The notes: generated by a model not told the origin, from the letters alone. Shown: positions 7,819 through 16,252, counted from the stretch's first letter. The stretch is DNA of 38,327 bases from Phycisphaerae bacterium (GCA_030432035.1 JAUIHO010000018.1:1-38327); one strand, 5' to 3'. Numbers and translations are program-made.

Positions 7819-8829
7819 CTAAGCCTTGGCCGATTTGGTTTCCGCTTCTTTTTCGGCTTCTTCCGGCTTGTGCGGTTGATAACCGACGATCACGTACAAC
7901 ACGCCGATGAAATCCGCTTCGAGGAATACGCCGATCGCGCCTAAGGCGGCATACTCAATCGGCAACGGTCGCGCAACGGGTTTATCGACCGGCAGATAGG
8001 TGCCGAGTTCCGTCGCCATGCTCAGGTTCGAGGGCTCGCCGTACCAATATCCCGCGAACGCGACGATACCGACAACGGCCAACATCAACGTGCGGTTGCT
8101 GACTTCGAAAAACCATTGACCGATCAGTGCCGCAAATAGAAACGCCATCACCAACGCGAAGTACAACTGGCCCACGCGAATCGGTTGATCGTCGGAACCG
8201 GCGGCAAACGTCAGCGCGAACCACGCAACGACGCAGCCAACGACCAACGCACCGCAACATTCACGAATGCCCGGCGTGGCTTCTTCCTGGCCGTCTTCCG
8301 GTGTCGATCGATCGGCCGCGTACCAACCTTCCACCGCCCGCCCGACCACGAGCCCGACGCCGATCAGCGCCAACCACAAAAACGTCTCGGCGACCAAACT
8401 GGCGACGGGGTAGACTTCTAAGGATTTGTTAACGCTTACATGCGAAATTCGTTGCAGCAGCAGCATGTCCATCCGACCGCCGCGCGCCGCCAGCGTTGCC
8501 AAACCCACGGCGACGGCCAATGGCCCGCGCTCGGCAGCGCCCGCCCCGCAGATCGCCGTGGCCAAACCGCTCACGACCACGGCGAGGCCGATCAATTCGG
8601 CCATGGCGATTACACCGTTTTCCAGCGTAAGCAAAGAAACAGCCGACTGCGCATCGAGCGGTCGCGCCACCCACCAGCCAAAGTGCCAGAAGATCACGCC
8701 CGCGACCGCCATTGCGCAAAAGAACCGCAGCCGACGCACCACATGATGCCCCGGCGTGAGGGCATCACTCTTGTCGCCCGCGGGGGCGGCATCTGTCGGA
8801 GTTACGTCGGAAGCGGACATCGTCGGCAT
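7819..8829 (-). CDS. Multi-pass membrane protein, unknown function
   Basis: A 336-residue integral membrane protein that I do not recognise. After a short hydrophilic N-terminus (~30 residues) there are about seven hydrophobic segments, including FFCAMAVAGVIFWHFGWWVA, VIAMAELIGLAVVVSGLATAI, LVAETFLWLALIGVGLVVG, GALVVGCVVAWFALTFA, LYFALVMAFLFAALIGQWFF, LMLAVVGIVAFAGYWYG and ALGAIGVFLEADFIGVLYVI. The C-terminus is Lys/Glu-rich (EEAEKEAETKSAKA) and probably cytoplasmic. ATG at 8829 begins 5 bp after the dapA stop; the second ATG at 8820 is equally possible, and neither has a clear ribosome binding site. It is the last gene of the pdxJ-dapA group, so it is probably co-transcribed with biosynthetic genes; that says little about its job. 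Confidence 0.75.
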   Translation of the reverse strand: MPTMSASDVTPTDAAPAGDKSDALTPGHHVVRRLRFFCAMAVAGVIFWHFGWWVARPLDAQSAVSLLTLENGVIAMAELIGLAVVVSGLATAICGAGAAERGPLAVAVGLATLAARGGRMDMLLLQRISHVSVNKSLEVYPVASLVAETFLWLALIGVGLVVGRAVEGWYAADRSTPEDGQEEATPGIRECCGALVVGCVVAWFALTFAAGSDDQPIRVGQLYFALVMAFLFAALIGQWFFEVSNRTLMLAVVGIVAFAGYWYGEPSNLSMATELGTYLPVDKPVARPLPIEYAALGAIGVFLEADFIGVLYVIVGYQPHKPEEAEKEAETKSAKA

Positions 8830-8834
8830 TCGGG

Positions 8835-9725
8835 CTATGCGCTGCGGCGCACGTCTTGCGACGCGACCGTCGTGAGCAAGGTTTCCAATTGTTCGCGCTG
8901 CTTGGGTGCCATCTGCGTGATGGGCAGCCGAAATTCATCGGTCATCATACCGTTGATGGCCAGCGCCGTCTTGATCGGAATCGGATTGGTATCGAGCCCC
9001 ATGATCGCCTGCATCGTCGGAAACAGCCGGGCGTGCCACTGTCGCGCTGCGGCGAAATCACCTTCCAACGCCGAGCGTACCAGCGACGACATTTCGTGCG
9101 GCAGCAGATTGCCGATGACGCTGATCACGCCCCGCGCGCCGACGCTCATGAGCGGCAGCGTCAGCGGGTCGTCGCCGCTGAGGATTTTGATATCGCAGGC
9201 GGCGGCCAACTCGCTGGCCCCGTTGAGTGAGCCCGTGGCGTGCTTGATGGCCGCAATGTTTGCGTAGGTATCGTACAAGCGGGCAATCGTATCCACCGAC
9301 ACTTCAATGGCGCTGCGACCCGGAATGTTATAGATCACGATCGGGCAGGCGACGGCTTCGGCCACGGCAGCGTAGTGCGCGAAGAGCCCCGCTTGATTGG
9401 GCTTGTTGTAATACGGTGCAACCACCATCACGGCATCGGCACCGGCTTCGACGGCGGCCTTCGACGCGCTCACGGTTTTGGCGGTGCAGTTGCTGCCGGT
9501 ACCGGCCAGTACCGGCACGCGTTTGTTGGCTGCTTTCACGACGGTTTTGATCACATCGATCTGCTCGGCATCGGTCAGTGCCGGAGATTCGCCGGTCGTG
9601 CCGCACGGGACCAGCCCGCTGACGCCACCGGAAATGACATAATTCACCAAGTCGGTCAGGGCGTCGTGATCGACGTCCCCATCTCGAAACGGCGTCACCA
9701 ACGCAACATAGCAACCATCAAACAT
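8835..9725 (-). CDS. dapA: 4-hydroxy-tetrahydrodipicolinate synthase
   Basis: A 296-residue class I aldolase of lysine and diaminopimelate synthesis. It condenses pyruvate with aspartate semialdehyde. The pyruvate-binding Schiff-base lysine is K161 in IAAIKHATG, the same position as in E. coli DapA; Y132 in IYNIPGR and the GTTGES loop at 42-47 complete the active site. The start is ATG 9725 (MFDGCYVALVTPF), the canonical N-terminus, with AAAGGAG about 8 nt upstream. A longer open frame upstream is pdxJ sequence in another frame. The ribosome binding site lies inside the last codons and stop of pdxJ (stop at 9730), so translation of the two genes is probably coupled. DHDPS is cytoplasmic and often feedback-inhibited by lysine; that cannot be judged here. 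Confidence 0.97.
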   Translation of the reverse strand: MFDGCYVALVTPFRDGDVDHDALTDLVNYVISGGVSGLVPCGTTGESPALTDAEQIDVIKTVVKAANKRVPVLAGTGSNCTAKTVSASKAAVEAGADAVMVVAPYYNKPNQAGLFAHYAAVAEAVACPIVIYNIPGRSAIEVSVDTIARLYDTYANIAAIKHATGSLNGASELAAACDIKILSGDDPLTLPLMSVGARGVISVIGNLLPHEMSSLVRSALEGDFAAARQWHARLFPTMQAIMGLDTNPIPIKTALAINGMMTDEFRLPITQMAPKQREQLETLLTTVASQDVRRSA

Positions 9726-9729
9726 GGGA

Positions 9730-10461
9730 CTACTCCTTTGACCCGTGTTGATCGAGCAAGGCGACCATCTCAGCAGTCGCCGTGCGAACACCGACAAACA
9801 TGGCACGCGCCATGATGCTGTGGCCGATGTTAAATTCTTCAAAGCCCGTCAATCCTGCGACCGGACCGATGTTTCGATAGGTCAAACCGTGCCCGCCATG
9901 GACACGTAAGCCGCATCCTTCGGCAAAGGAAATGCCGCGATCGAGTTTTTCCAACTCGATCATCCGCGTTTCGGCAGTCGCCGCGTGGGCGTATCCACCC
10001 GTCCATAGCTCGACAACTTCAAAGCCGACAGCCGCTGCCGCCTCGATCTGCGCCGGATCGGGCTCGACAAATGCACTGCAAATGCTACCGACATCGCGCA
10101 GCTTGCTGACGACGTCTTTTAGCTTGTCGCGCATCTTCACGACATCGAGACCGCCCTCGGTCGTGACTTCTTCGCGCTTCTCGGGGACGAGGCAGCATTG
10201 ATCGGGGCGAGTTTCTAATGCGATGGCGACGACATCGGGCGCGATGGCCATCTCCATATTGAGCTTGACGTTGACGACGCCTTTGAGCAGCGGCACATCG
10301 CGATCAATGATATGGCGTCGATCTTCGCGCAGATGAAACGTGATGCACGACGCCCCACCGAGCTGCGCTTCGACGGCCGCCCATACCGGGTCGGGCTCGT
10401 CGGTTCGTCGCGCTTGTCGCACGGTCGCGACGTGATCGATGTTTACACCTAGCGTGGGCAT
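9730..10461 (-). CDS. pdxJ: Pyridoxine 5'-phosphate synthase
   Basis: A 243-residue TIM-barrel enzyme of the DXP-dependent vitamin B6 pathway. It condenses 1-deoxy-D-xylulose 5-phosphate with 3-amino-2-oxopropyl phosphate to pyridoxine 5'-phosphate. Family signatures are clear: the N-terminus LGVNIDHVATVRQARRT, the segment ITFHLREDRRHI, the CCLVPEKREEVTTEGG region carrying a conserved glutamate, and VHGGHGLTYRN near the end. The length fits the family (about 240). The start is ATG 10461, divergent from the hydrolase gene at 10564. It leads the minus-strand group pdxJ, dapA, membrane protein. Its partner PdxA is not in the window. Confidence 0.97.
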   Translation of the reverse strand: MPTLGVNIDHVATVRQARRTDEPDPVWAAVEAQLGGASCITFHLREDRRHIIDRDVPLLKGVVNVKLNMEMAIAPDVVAIALETRPDQCCLVPEKREEVTTEGGLDVVKMRDKLKDVVSKLRDVGSICSAFVEPDPAQIEAAAAVGFEVVELWTGGYAHAATAETRMIELEKLDRGISFAEGCGLRVHGGHGLTYRNIGPVAGLTGFEEFNIGHSIMARAMFVGVRTATAEMVALLDQHGSKE

Positions 10462-10563
10462 ATGCGGTGGGTTCCTCGTAAGTTGACTGCGAAGTATATC
10501 TGAGTTGGGCCGTTGCCGAAACTGAATTCACAATCTCGTCGCATATGTACGGCATACCGTAAG

Positions 10564-11364
10564 ATGCCAAGTATGAACATCTCACTTAACTGGCACGCCA
10601 TCGAAACGGCCGACGGTCATATCGCTTCTACGCAATACCTGCCGCACGGTTCAGCAGACTCACCCGTGCCCGTCGTCATATGTTGTCATGGCCTGACCGG
10701 CACACGCATCGGCTCTTGTTATCGCTACCCGCAATTGGGACGTCGCCTCGTCGAGCTTGGCGTTGGCTGCGTGACGTTTGATTTCACCGGTTGTGGCGAA
10801 AGCAGCGGCACGTTTGACCAGTTAACTCCACAAACGATGCGCGAAGATTTGCTGGCTGTGTTGGCGTGGGTGCAACAGCAAGCCTGGTGCGACGATCAGC
10901 GGCTCGGCTTGTGTGCGAGCAGCTTTGGAGCGGTGACGGCGAGCGGGATCGCGGGGGCGACGCGCATCTTTAAGGCGGCAACGCTCTGGGCGCCGGTCGC
11001 CCATCCGCGTCGGTTGATCGACATGTATATGAACGATGATGCGTGGGCGCTGTTGCGAGCACAAGGCTGGCTCCCGCATCGAGGGCTGCGGCTGGGGCAG
11101 GCGTTTTTCGAACAGGTTGTGGAAGAGAATCAGGATGCAGCGACGCAACTCGCCCTTGCCGAATGCCCGACGCTAATCTTTCACGGTAACGGCGATACGG
11201 AAGTTCCGTTCGATCATGCCCGTGCTTACGAAGCGACGCTCACGAAATCGGCCGCCGAGTTTGAGTTGGTCGTGCTCGACACCAGCGATCATGGCATGCG
11301 CGATGTAGCGCTAAGCGATCGATTGGTCGAGGAAACGGCACAGTGGTTGAGCAGGTTGAGGTGA
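10564..11364 (+). CDS. Alpha/beta hydrolase (serine esterase/aminopeptidase type)
   Basis: A 266-residue hydrolase. The oxyanion-hole motif is CCHGLTG (~41-46). A TFDFTGCGES strand-loop follows. The nucleophile elbow is CASSFG with Ser120; the first Gly of the canonical GxSxG is replaced by Ala, which is common. The acid is probably the Asp in HGNGDTEVP, and the base the His in DTSDHGM. The order is that of the Ser-Asp-His triad. A signal peptide is absent, so it should be cytoplasmic. ATG 10564 is used, with ATG 10573 as an alternative; a GTAAG just before 10564 is only a weak binding site. The family covers esterases, lipases and acyl-peptidases, and the substrate cannot be predicted. It is alone on the plus strand. 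Confidence 0.87.
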   Translation: MPSMNISLNWHAIETADGHIASTQYLPHGSADSPVPVVICCHGLTGTRIGSCYRYPQLGRRLVELGVGCVTFDFTGCGESSGTFDQLTPQTMREDLLAVLAWVQQQAWCDDQRLGLCASSFGAVTASGIAGATRIFKAATLWAPVAHPRRLIDMYMNDDAWALLRAQGWLPHRGLRLGQAFFEQVVEENQDAATQLALAECPTLIFHGNGDTEVPFDHARAYEATLTKSAAEFELVVLDTSDHGMRDVALSDRLVEETAQWLSRLR

Positions 11365-11441
11365 TGGTGTTGTTGCTTTGTAGAGCGTCGGCGCGGAGTG
11401 CTTGATATATATTCAGCTTTTTGTTTTGGCAATAGAGGATA

Positions 11442-11463
11442 AATTGACATTCATAGGTCAATT
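11442..11463. other. Small palindrome in AT-rich spacer
   Basis: AATTGAC / GTCAATT, 7 bp with an 8-nt loop, between the convergent hydrolase and nnrE genes. The surrounding 60 bp are AT-rich compared with the rest of the window. No T-run follows on either strand, so it is at most a weak bidirectional terminator or a protein-binding site. Confidence 0.3.
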
Positions 11464-11503
11464 CGCGTCACAGAGAAACCGCAACTGTCGAACGATTAAC
11501 GCA

Positions 11504-12223
11504 TTAGCCATCGCGTTCTAACACCCGCTGCACGATCTCATTCGGCGCACCGATATCGACGACCTTTAGTCCCCCGACTAATGGCTCGGCTGCTGATTGA
11601 GTAAACCCCGTCTTGGACGCAACGAACGTCACGGTCATATCAGCACGCACGGTCGCATTACTCGGTTGGCCCGATTGGCAATCCAAGCCCGATGGCACAT
11701 CAATCGCAACGCGATACGCATCGATACCGTTGATTCGATTGATTAATTCATCCATCGGTGACCGTACGTCACCGCTAAAGCCGGTTCCGAGCAATGCATC
11801 AACCACGACTGCCGACTCGCTTGCTAACCATGCATCACACGGTCCCGAGGGCCAAGCCGCTATCGGTAGATTCATACGCTGAGCGATGTCGTGGTTGATT
11901 CTTGCATCGCCGCTTAACTTGGAACCGGGCACGGCAGCGATCAGTGCCACCTCAACGCCTCGGTTGTGTAAATGTCGCGCGATGGCGTAACCATCGCCGC
12001 CGTTGTTACCACCCCCGCACGCAATCAAGACGGTGGGTGCGTTTCCCTTACTTGCCAGTCGGTGTTGCAATTGTTCGAAGATGATATCGCTGGCGTTACG
12101 CGCCGCGTTTTCCATCAGCACGATGCCGGGAATGCCGTAGTCTTCGATGGCGATCTGATCCACGCGCCGACTTTGGGCGCGCGACAGCACGATCGATTCG
12201 TTTTTCTTGTCTTGCTGGCTCAT
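11504..12223 (-). CDS. nnrE: NAD(P)H-hydrate epimerase (stand-alone YjeF N-terminal domain)
   Basis: A 239-residue metabolite-repair enzyme. It epimerises the R and S forms of damaged NAD(P)H hydrate so that the S-specific dehydratase can rescue it. Visible signatures: AIEDYGIPGIVLMENAAR near the N-terminus; the Gly/Asn-rich loop ACGGGNNGGDGYAIARHL; VVDALLGTGFSGD; and AIDVPSGLDCQSG. In E. coli this domain is fused to the dehydratase (NnrD); here the frame ends right after the N domain, and no dehydratase is seen nearby. The protein is complete for a stand-alone epimerase (~220-240 residues). The start is ATG 12223 (MSQQDKKNES). It lies 19 bp after the TPR membrane protein, which is transcribed in the same direction, so it may be co-transcribed. 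Confidence 0.93.
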   Translation of the reverse strand: MSQQDKKNESIVLSRAQSRRVDQIAIEDYGIPGIVLMENAARNASDIIFEQLQHRLASKGNAPTVLIACGGGNNGGDGYAIARHLHNRGVEVALIAAVPGSKLSGDARINHDIAQRMNLPIAAWPSGPCDAWLASESAVVVDALLGTGFSGDVRSPMDELINRINGIDAYRVAIDVPSGLDCQSGQPSNATVRADMTVTFVASKTGFTQSAAEPLVGGLKVVDIGAPNEIVQRVLERDG

Positions 12224-12242
12224 ACGATTGATTTGGCTAGCG

Positions 12243-14219
12243 TTAAGAACCGAATGACGTATCCGTCGACGTAAACGGCAAATCCGTCTGTATCGGTTGC
12301 TGCGTCGTGTCGATCAAGTCCGCAAACTCGGGGCGATCGGCATACTTGCGCAACAACCGCGATCGCCCGGCCGCGTGCACCATGTCCGGATTTTTCGCGA
12401 CGGCCGCCGTTAGGTGTCGCAGCGCATACTCCGGCAGATCGAGTGCCGCCCAAGCCGCCGCCAAGCCCAAATGCGCGTTCGGGTCATTCGTCACGCGTAA
12501 GGCTTCGGCAAACTCACCCCGCGCCGACGCGTAACGGGCAACACTCAAATACGCATTGCCCAACCCGACGCGAATTGCCGCCGACTGCGGGCTCAGGTCG
12601 CGTGCGCGCTCGTAATACGTAATCGCTTCTTCGGGTTTGCCGCCGCGTGCATAGGCAACAGCCAAGTTTTGCAAACATTCGATCCAATCCGGATTGTTTT
12701 TCAAGGCGCGCTGCAACGGTTCGATCGCGTCGGCGCTGCGACTGCTCTCGTTGAGCAACATCAACGTGCCCAGATAAAACTGCGTGGACGCGTCGTTTTG
12801 TTCTTTGTCGGCGGCGCGCTTGGCATACGCCAGCGCCGCTTCCAAGTCGTTTTCGCGAATGTACGCTTCCACCAACTTGACGTAACCCAACGCACGCTCC
12901 GGATACAAGTCGCGCGTGCGCAGGGCCATCAGCCGTTCGGTCGTCCAATGCGTCGATTGGGCGTAACTGCCGACGGCCAACGACGCGACCACAGCGCAAC
13001 CGATCACGCCCACCCACTGTCGCATTCGCGGTCGAAACGCTTCGTTATTCAGACCGATCGCCGCGCTCAATGCCAATAACGGCAGGATCAACGCCGCGTA
13101 TAGATATTGGTCGCTTAGTAACGTCGAACTGTACGGCGCTTGTAGTAGCGCTGGCGCGACCAGCAACAAACATCCGCCGAGACCGACGAGCCAGCCACGC
13201 GCTCGATGTCGAAACGCCCATGCCGCCAGCAGCATCAACACTGCGAGCACCGACGCGTCAAACCACATGCCAAGGGCAAACGTACCAACACTAACGTCCG
13301 TCGGCGAATGCGGTAGCAGCCCGATCGGCACGACGAGCCGCACGAGTAACGCCGCCAGTGAATGCACCAGTAAAGAGATACCGCCCAACATCTCATGTTG
13401 CGCGGGTTGCGCATCGGCCCGGATCGACTGCACCAAAAAATGTCCTACGATTAACAAACCGATCAGCGGAATCTTCTCTAACAAAGGTCGCCAGCCGTGA
13501 CGCTGCAACGGCCAAATGTCCAGCAATAAAAACACAACCGGTAGAGCGATAAACAACGGTCGCGTCAGCAGAATCGCCGCGTAGGCGATCATCGTTGCGA
13601 CCATCCAGCGCGAATAGAGCGTCGTCGCATATCGCAAATAACAAAGCGTCGCCAACAACGCCCAAGTTGTCGCCAACAGCGTCATGCGCTGCGCGATCGA
13701 CGCGACCGACTCGACCTGCAGCGGATGTAGCGCGAACACCATCGTCAATAACGCGGGCCACCACCAACCCTTGCCCCAGCGGCGCAGCAACGCAAACACA
13801 AGCCCGACGTTGAGTAAATGGATCGCTAAGTTCGTACGATGAAAGAAGAAGCCGCGCGCCTGCCAATCGTCCACGGTAAACGCGTCAACCATCAGCGACA
13901 GGGCCACGAGCGGCTGATAGAACCCTGACGTGTTATTCACCGGTGTGACGCGTTGATCGACGAAGATATCGAATACTTCGTGCCATGAATCGGACACGTC
14001 GTTATCGAGGCGTTGCCAGACCTGATCGTAATGCGACGCCCACAGCTTGCCGCGCACCACGGCCGCGCGATCGTCGTCCGTCACCAAATCGGCGTGCAGC
14101 AATTCGCTAAGCACCAGCCCCGTCATTAGCAGCATCACCAACAGCGTCAAAAACGTACGCATATGGTCGGACATGCCGCGCCGGGGCGCAGGCTCGGTTT
14201 GTTGCGGTTGGCGCACCAT
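12243..14219 (-). CDS. GT-C-type membrane protein with C-terminal TPR repeats (TMTC-like)
   Basis: A 658-residue protein with two parts. Residues ~20-430 are a multi-pass membrane region with about ten hydrophobic segments. The first loop has an acidic pair (DLVTDDDRAAVVRG), then FYQPLVALSLMVDAF, FHRTNLAIHLLNVGLVFALL and VFALHPLQVESVASIAQR. These match the layout of TMTC/DUF1736-type O-mannosyltransferase-like proteins of the GT-C fold, where the loop-1 Asp pair is the likely catalytic site. From ~445 onward five or so TPR units follow (for example NPDWIECLQNLAVAYARGGK). By analogy it may transfer a sugar from a lipid donor to exported proteins. The start is uncertain: ATGs at 14264, 14219 and 14174 are in frame, none with a strong ribosome binding site. 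I use 14219; the membrane segment begins just after 14174. Confidence 0.82.
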   Translation of the reverse strand: MVRQPQQTEPAPRRGMSDHMRTFLTLLVMLLMTGLVLSELLHADLVTDDDRAAVVRGKLWASHYDQVWQRLDNDVSDSWHEVFDIFVDQRVTPVNNTSGFYQPLVALSLMVDAFTVDDWQARGFFFHRTNLAIHLLNVGLVFALLRRWGKGWWWPALLTMVFALHPLQVESVASIAQRMTLLATTWALLATLCYLRYATTLYSRWMVATMIAYAAILLTRPLFIALPVVFLLLDIWPLQRHGWRPLLEKIPLIGLLIVGHFLVQSIRADAQPAQHEMLGGISLLVHSLAALLVRLVVPIGLLPHSPTDVSVGTFALGMWFDASVLAVLMLLAAWAFRHRARGWLVGLGGCLLLVAPALLQAPYSSTLLSDQYLYAALILPLLALSAAIGLNNEAFRPRMRQWVGVIGCAVVASLAVGSYAQSTHWTTERLMALRTRDLYPERALGYVKLVEAYIRENDLEAALAYAKRAADKEQNDASTQFYLGTLMLLNESSRSADAIEPLQRALKNNPDWIECLQNLAVAYARGGKPEEAITYYERARDLSPQSAAIRVGLGNAYLSVARYASARGEFAEALRVTNDPNAHLGLAAAWAALDLPEYALRHLTAAVAKNPDMVHAAGRSRLLRKYADRPEFADLIDTTQQPIQTDLPFTSTDTSFGS

Positions 14220-14323
14220 GAAAAAACAGGAATCCCTGGATCTCACATACCCGCCGACATGCATTGCCGATGGGCTGTCTCTTCAATTGTAGGGATGCCC
14301 GAGTGGACCTACAATCGCTGCCC

Positions 14324-15082
14324 ATGCGTATCCTGCTTACCAATGATGACGGCATCTACGCGCCCGGTATTCTGGCGATCTTTCGCAAGCTCGCCGAGCG
14401 GGCGGACGTCCGCATCGTGGCGCCGATGACCGTCCAATCCGGCGGATCGCACGCCATCACCATCCGCCACCCCGTGCTTTGGCATGAGGTTCGCCTCAAC
14501 GGCGATGTCTTTGGCACCGCCGTAGAAGGCACGCCTGCCGACTGCGTCAAATTGGCGATGCACGCCTTGTGCGACCCACTACCCGACTTGGTCGTGTCCG
14601 GCATCAACAGCGGCCTGAACACCGGCATACACGTGTTATATTCGGGCACAGTCTCGGCGGCGATGGAAGCGGCGATCAAGGGCGTGCCCGCCGTGGCGAT
14701 TTCGCTCGAGCTGGCAGACGAGATGAATTACGACCGAGCGGCGGAGATTTCCGACGAGATTATCCAACAGGTGGTCGCGACCGATCTGCCCGCAGGCTGC
14801 GTGTGCAATATCAACATTCCGGAACTGACGGACGGCATGCCGCGCGGGACGCGCATCGCGCCGATGTCATCGCGCGATATGGTCGAACGCATCGAACGCC
14901 GCGAAGACCCGATGGGCCGACCCTACTACTGGCTTAGCGGCGATTTCAAAAACATCGGCGACCAGACGGATACAGATCGTCACGCCGTTGCGGAAGGGTA
15001 CGTGTCCGTCACGCCCTTGCAGATCGACATGACCAATCACAAGTTGATGGGAAGTTGGTCGAAGGCTTTGCAATCGGATTAG
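14324..15082 (+). CDS. surE: 5'/3'-nucleotidase SurE
   Basis: A 252-residue metal-dependent nucleoside monophosphatase, which also trims short polyphosphate in some species. The start ATG 14324 gives the canonical N-terminus MRILLTNDDGI. D8 and D9 are the metal ligands and S39 (VQSGGSHAIT) matches the E. coli position. VVSGINSGLNTG supplies the remaining metal-binding Asn, and SGTVSAAMEAA is the conserved family helix. VTPLQIDMTNH near the end is also typical. The longer open frame from 14264 is rejected because residues before MRILLTND do not fit the family. It is divergent from the TPR membrane protein and convergent with xerD; no strong terminator separates it from xerD. Confidence 0.97.
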   Translation: MRILLTNDDGIYAPGILAIFRKLAERADVRIVAPMTVQSGGSHAITIRHPVLWHEVRLNGDVFGTAVEGTPADCVKLAMHALCDPLPDLVVSGINSGLNTGIHVLYSGTVSAAMEAAIKGVPAVAISLELADEMNYDRAAEISDEIIQQVVATDLPAGCVCNINIPELTDGMPRGTRIAPMSSRDMVERIERREDPMGRPYYWLSGDFKNIGDQTDTDRHAVAEGYVSVTPLQIDMTNHKLMGSWSKALQSD

Positions 15083-15141
15083 TCATTTTGAATTGCACCA
15101 TTCAATTGCCACGCAAATTTCTATTGATTATCCCGTTGAAG

Positions 15142-16140
15142 CTACTGCCGTGGATGACAGCGCGAGTGAATGCCTTTCAATCGCGTGATATCGACGTGTG
15201 TATAAATCTGCGTCGTCGCAACGCTGGCATGGCCCAACAGCTCCTGCACGATGCGCAAATCCGCACCGCCCTCTAGCAAATGCGTCGCAAAGCAATGTCG
15301 AATCGTATGCGGACCGATCGGCCCCGTGATACCGACCATCGTTGCGTAGCGATTGACGAGTCGCCAGATATTGGTGCGATCCATGCCACGGCCAGTGCGC
15401 GAGACAAACAGCGTGCGCGAATGCGGCGTGGCGGCGGTTAACGAGGTTCGCAAGCCCGCCATGTAGGCCCGCACGGCGTCAATCGCGCGACCACCTAGCG
15501 GAATGATGCGTTCCTTATTGCCTTTTCCCAAACAACGCAGATAACCGATGTCGAGGTTCAAGCTGTCGATCGTTAGTGATGCCAATTCGCTTACGCGCAT
15601 GCCCGTTGCATATAGCAATTCCAGGATAGCACGATCGCGGGCGAAGTACGGTTCACCCGGCTGTGGCGCTTCGAGCAGTTTTTCTAACTGTTGCCGTGGC
15701 AGGCTATGCGGCAGCTTCTGCCAACGCTTGGGCGTTTCCATCAGGCTGCAGAAATCTTCCTGCATTGCGCCCGTGATGAACAGATAACGCAGGAACATTT
15801 TGATCGACGCGAAATGTCGTGCGACCGACGCCAACGAAAGCCGACGTTCGTTGAGCCGTACCAGATGCGACTGCACGATTTGAATGCTGAGCGCCGGCGG
15901 ACCGACCACATCGCGCGCGATCAACATGTCGACGAATTCGCCGACGTCGCGTTGATACGCTTCGATGGTGTTCGGAGCCAATCCGCACTCGCTGCGCAGA
16001 TATTCGATGAAACCCGTGAGCCCGCGCGGCCAATCGAAGGCGGGAGTTGATTTGGGTTCAGGCGGCCCGGACGTCGCAGCCGCGCCGATCGGTTTCGCCG
16101 ACGGTAAGCTGCTGATAGATGCGGCAACCCTCGAAGGCAT
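15142..16140 (-). CDS. xerD: Tyrosine recombinase XerD
   Basis: A 332-residue site-specific tyrosine recombinase, expected to resolve chromosome dimers at dif with a second Xer subunit. The catalytic set is complete: R182 (TGMRVSEL), K206 (GKGNKERIIPL), H278 and R281 (HTIRHCFATHLL), H304 (LLGHASV) and Y313 (TQIYTHV). Each is exactly 34 residues beyond the E. coli XerD position (R148, K172, H244, R247, H270, Y279), so the core is collinear and the N-terminus carries about 34 extra residues. These (Ala/Ser/Pro-rich) precede GFIEYLRSECGLAPNTIEAY. ATG 16140 is the nearest plausible start; there is no ATG, GTG or TTG in frame closer to the core. It has no good ribosome binding site and overlaps the upstream Cys-rich gene by 83 bp, which suggests translational coupling. 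No att site or phage gene is nearby. Confidence 0.93.
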   Translation of the reverse strand: MPSRVAASISSLPSAKPIGAAATSGPPEPKSTPAFDWPRGLTGFIEYLRSECGLAPNTIEAYQRDVGEFVDMLIARDVVGPPALSIQIVQSHLVRLNERRLSLASVARHFASIKMFLRYLFITGAMQEDFCSLMETPKRWQKLPHSLPRQQLEKLLEAPQPGEPYFARDRAILELLYATGMRVSELASLTIDSLNLDIGYLRCLGKGNKERIIPLGGRAIDAVRAYMAGLRTSLTAATPHSRTLFVSRTGRGMDRTNIWRLVNRYATMVGITGPIGPHTIRHCFATHLLEGGADLRIVQELLGHASVATTQIYTHVDITRLKGIHSRCHPRQ

Positions 16141-16252
16141 CGAGGCATTGGTCGAATACATCGCCGAGTTGCTGCAAGTTGAATCGTTGGGCACAGCGCC
16201 GATCCTTCCCTTCGAAGAACGGACACACACAGTGTTCCGATTGATGCGTCAT
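16058..16252 (-). CDS. Small Cys-rich protein upstream of and overlapping xerD
   Basis: A 64-residue protein. Evidence that it is real: ATG 16252 is preceded by a perfect GGGGAGG (16261-16267 on this strand) with 8-nt spacing, one of the best ribosome binding sites in the window, and the sequence reads like a folded domain. Cys positions are 8, 10, 20, 36, 43 and 59. The core pattern is CPFF-x6-RC-x2-RF-x11-FDQC-x6-C-x2-Y, four Cys that could bind zinc or an iron-sulfur cluster. I have the impression that small proteins of this pattern recur in planctomycetes, but I cannot confirm that here and know no function. Its 3' end runs 83 bp into the xerD reading frame. The open frame on the opposite strand over the same DNA is taken as a shadow. 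It is transcribed in the same direction as the histidine kinase, 165 bp upstream. Confidence 0.75.
   Translation of the reverse strand: MTHQSEHCVCPFFEGKDRRCAQRFNLQQLGDVFDQCLDAFEGCRIYQQLTVGETDRRGCDVRAA

Noticed and set aside
8440..9267. 275-residue open frame on the plus strand
   Set aside because: It spans the antisense of two genes (membrane protein and dapA), including the gap between them, and has no domain.
9726..9842. N-terminal extension of dapA
   Set aside because: The 39 extra residues are an out-of-frame reading of the pdxJ 3' end, and ATG 9725 has AAAGGAG and the family-type start.
15142..16140. Prophage or genomic-island integrase
   Set aside because: The protein matches XerD position by position and is surrounded by housekeeping genes with no att repeats or phage genes.
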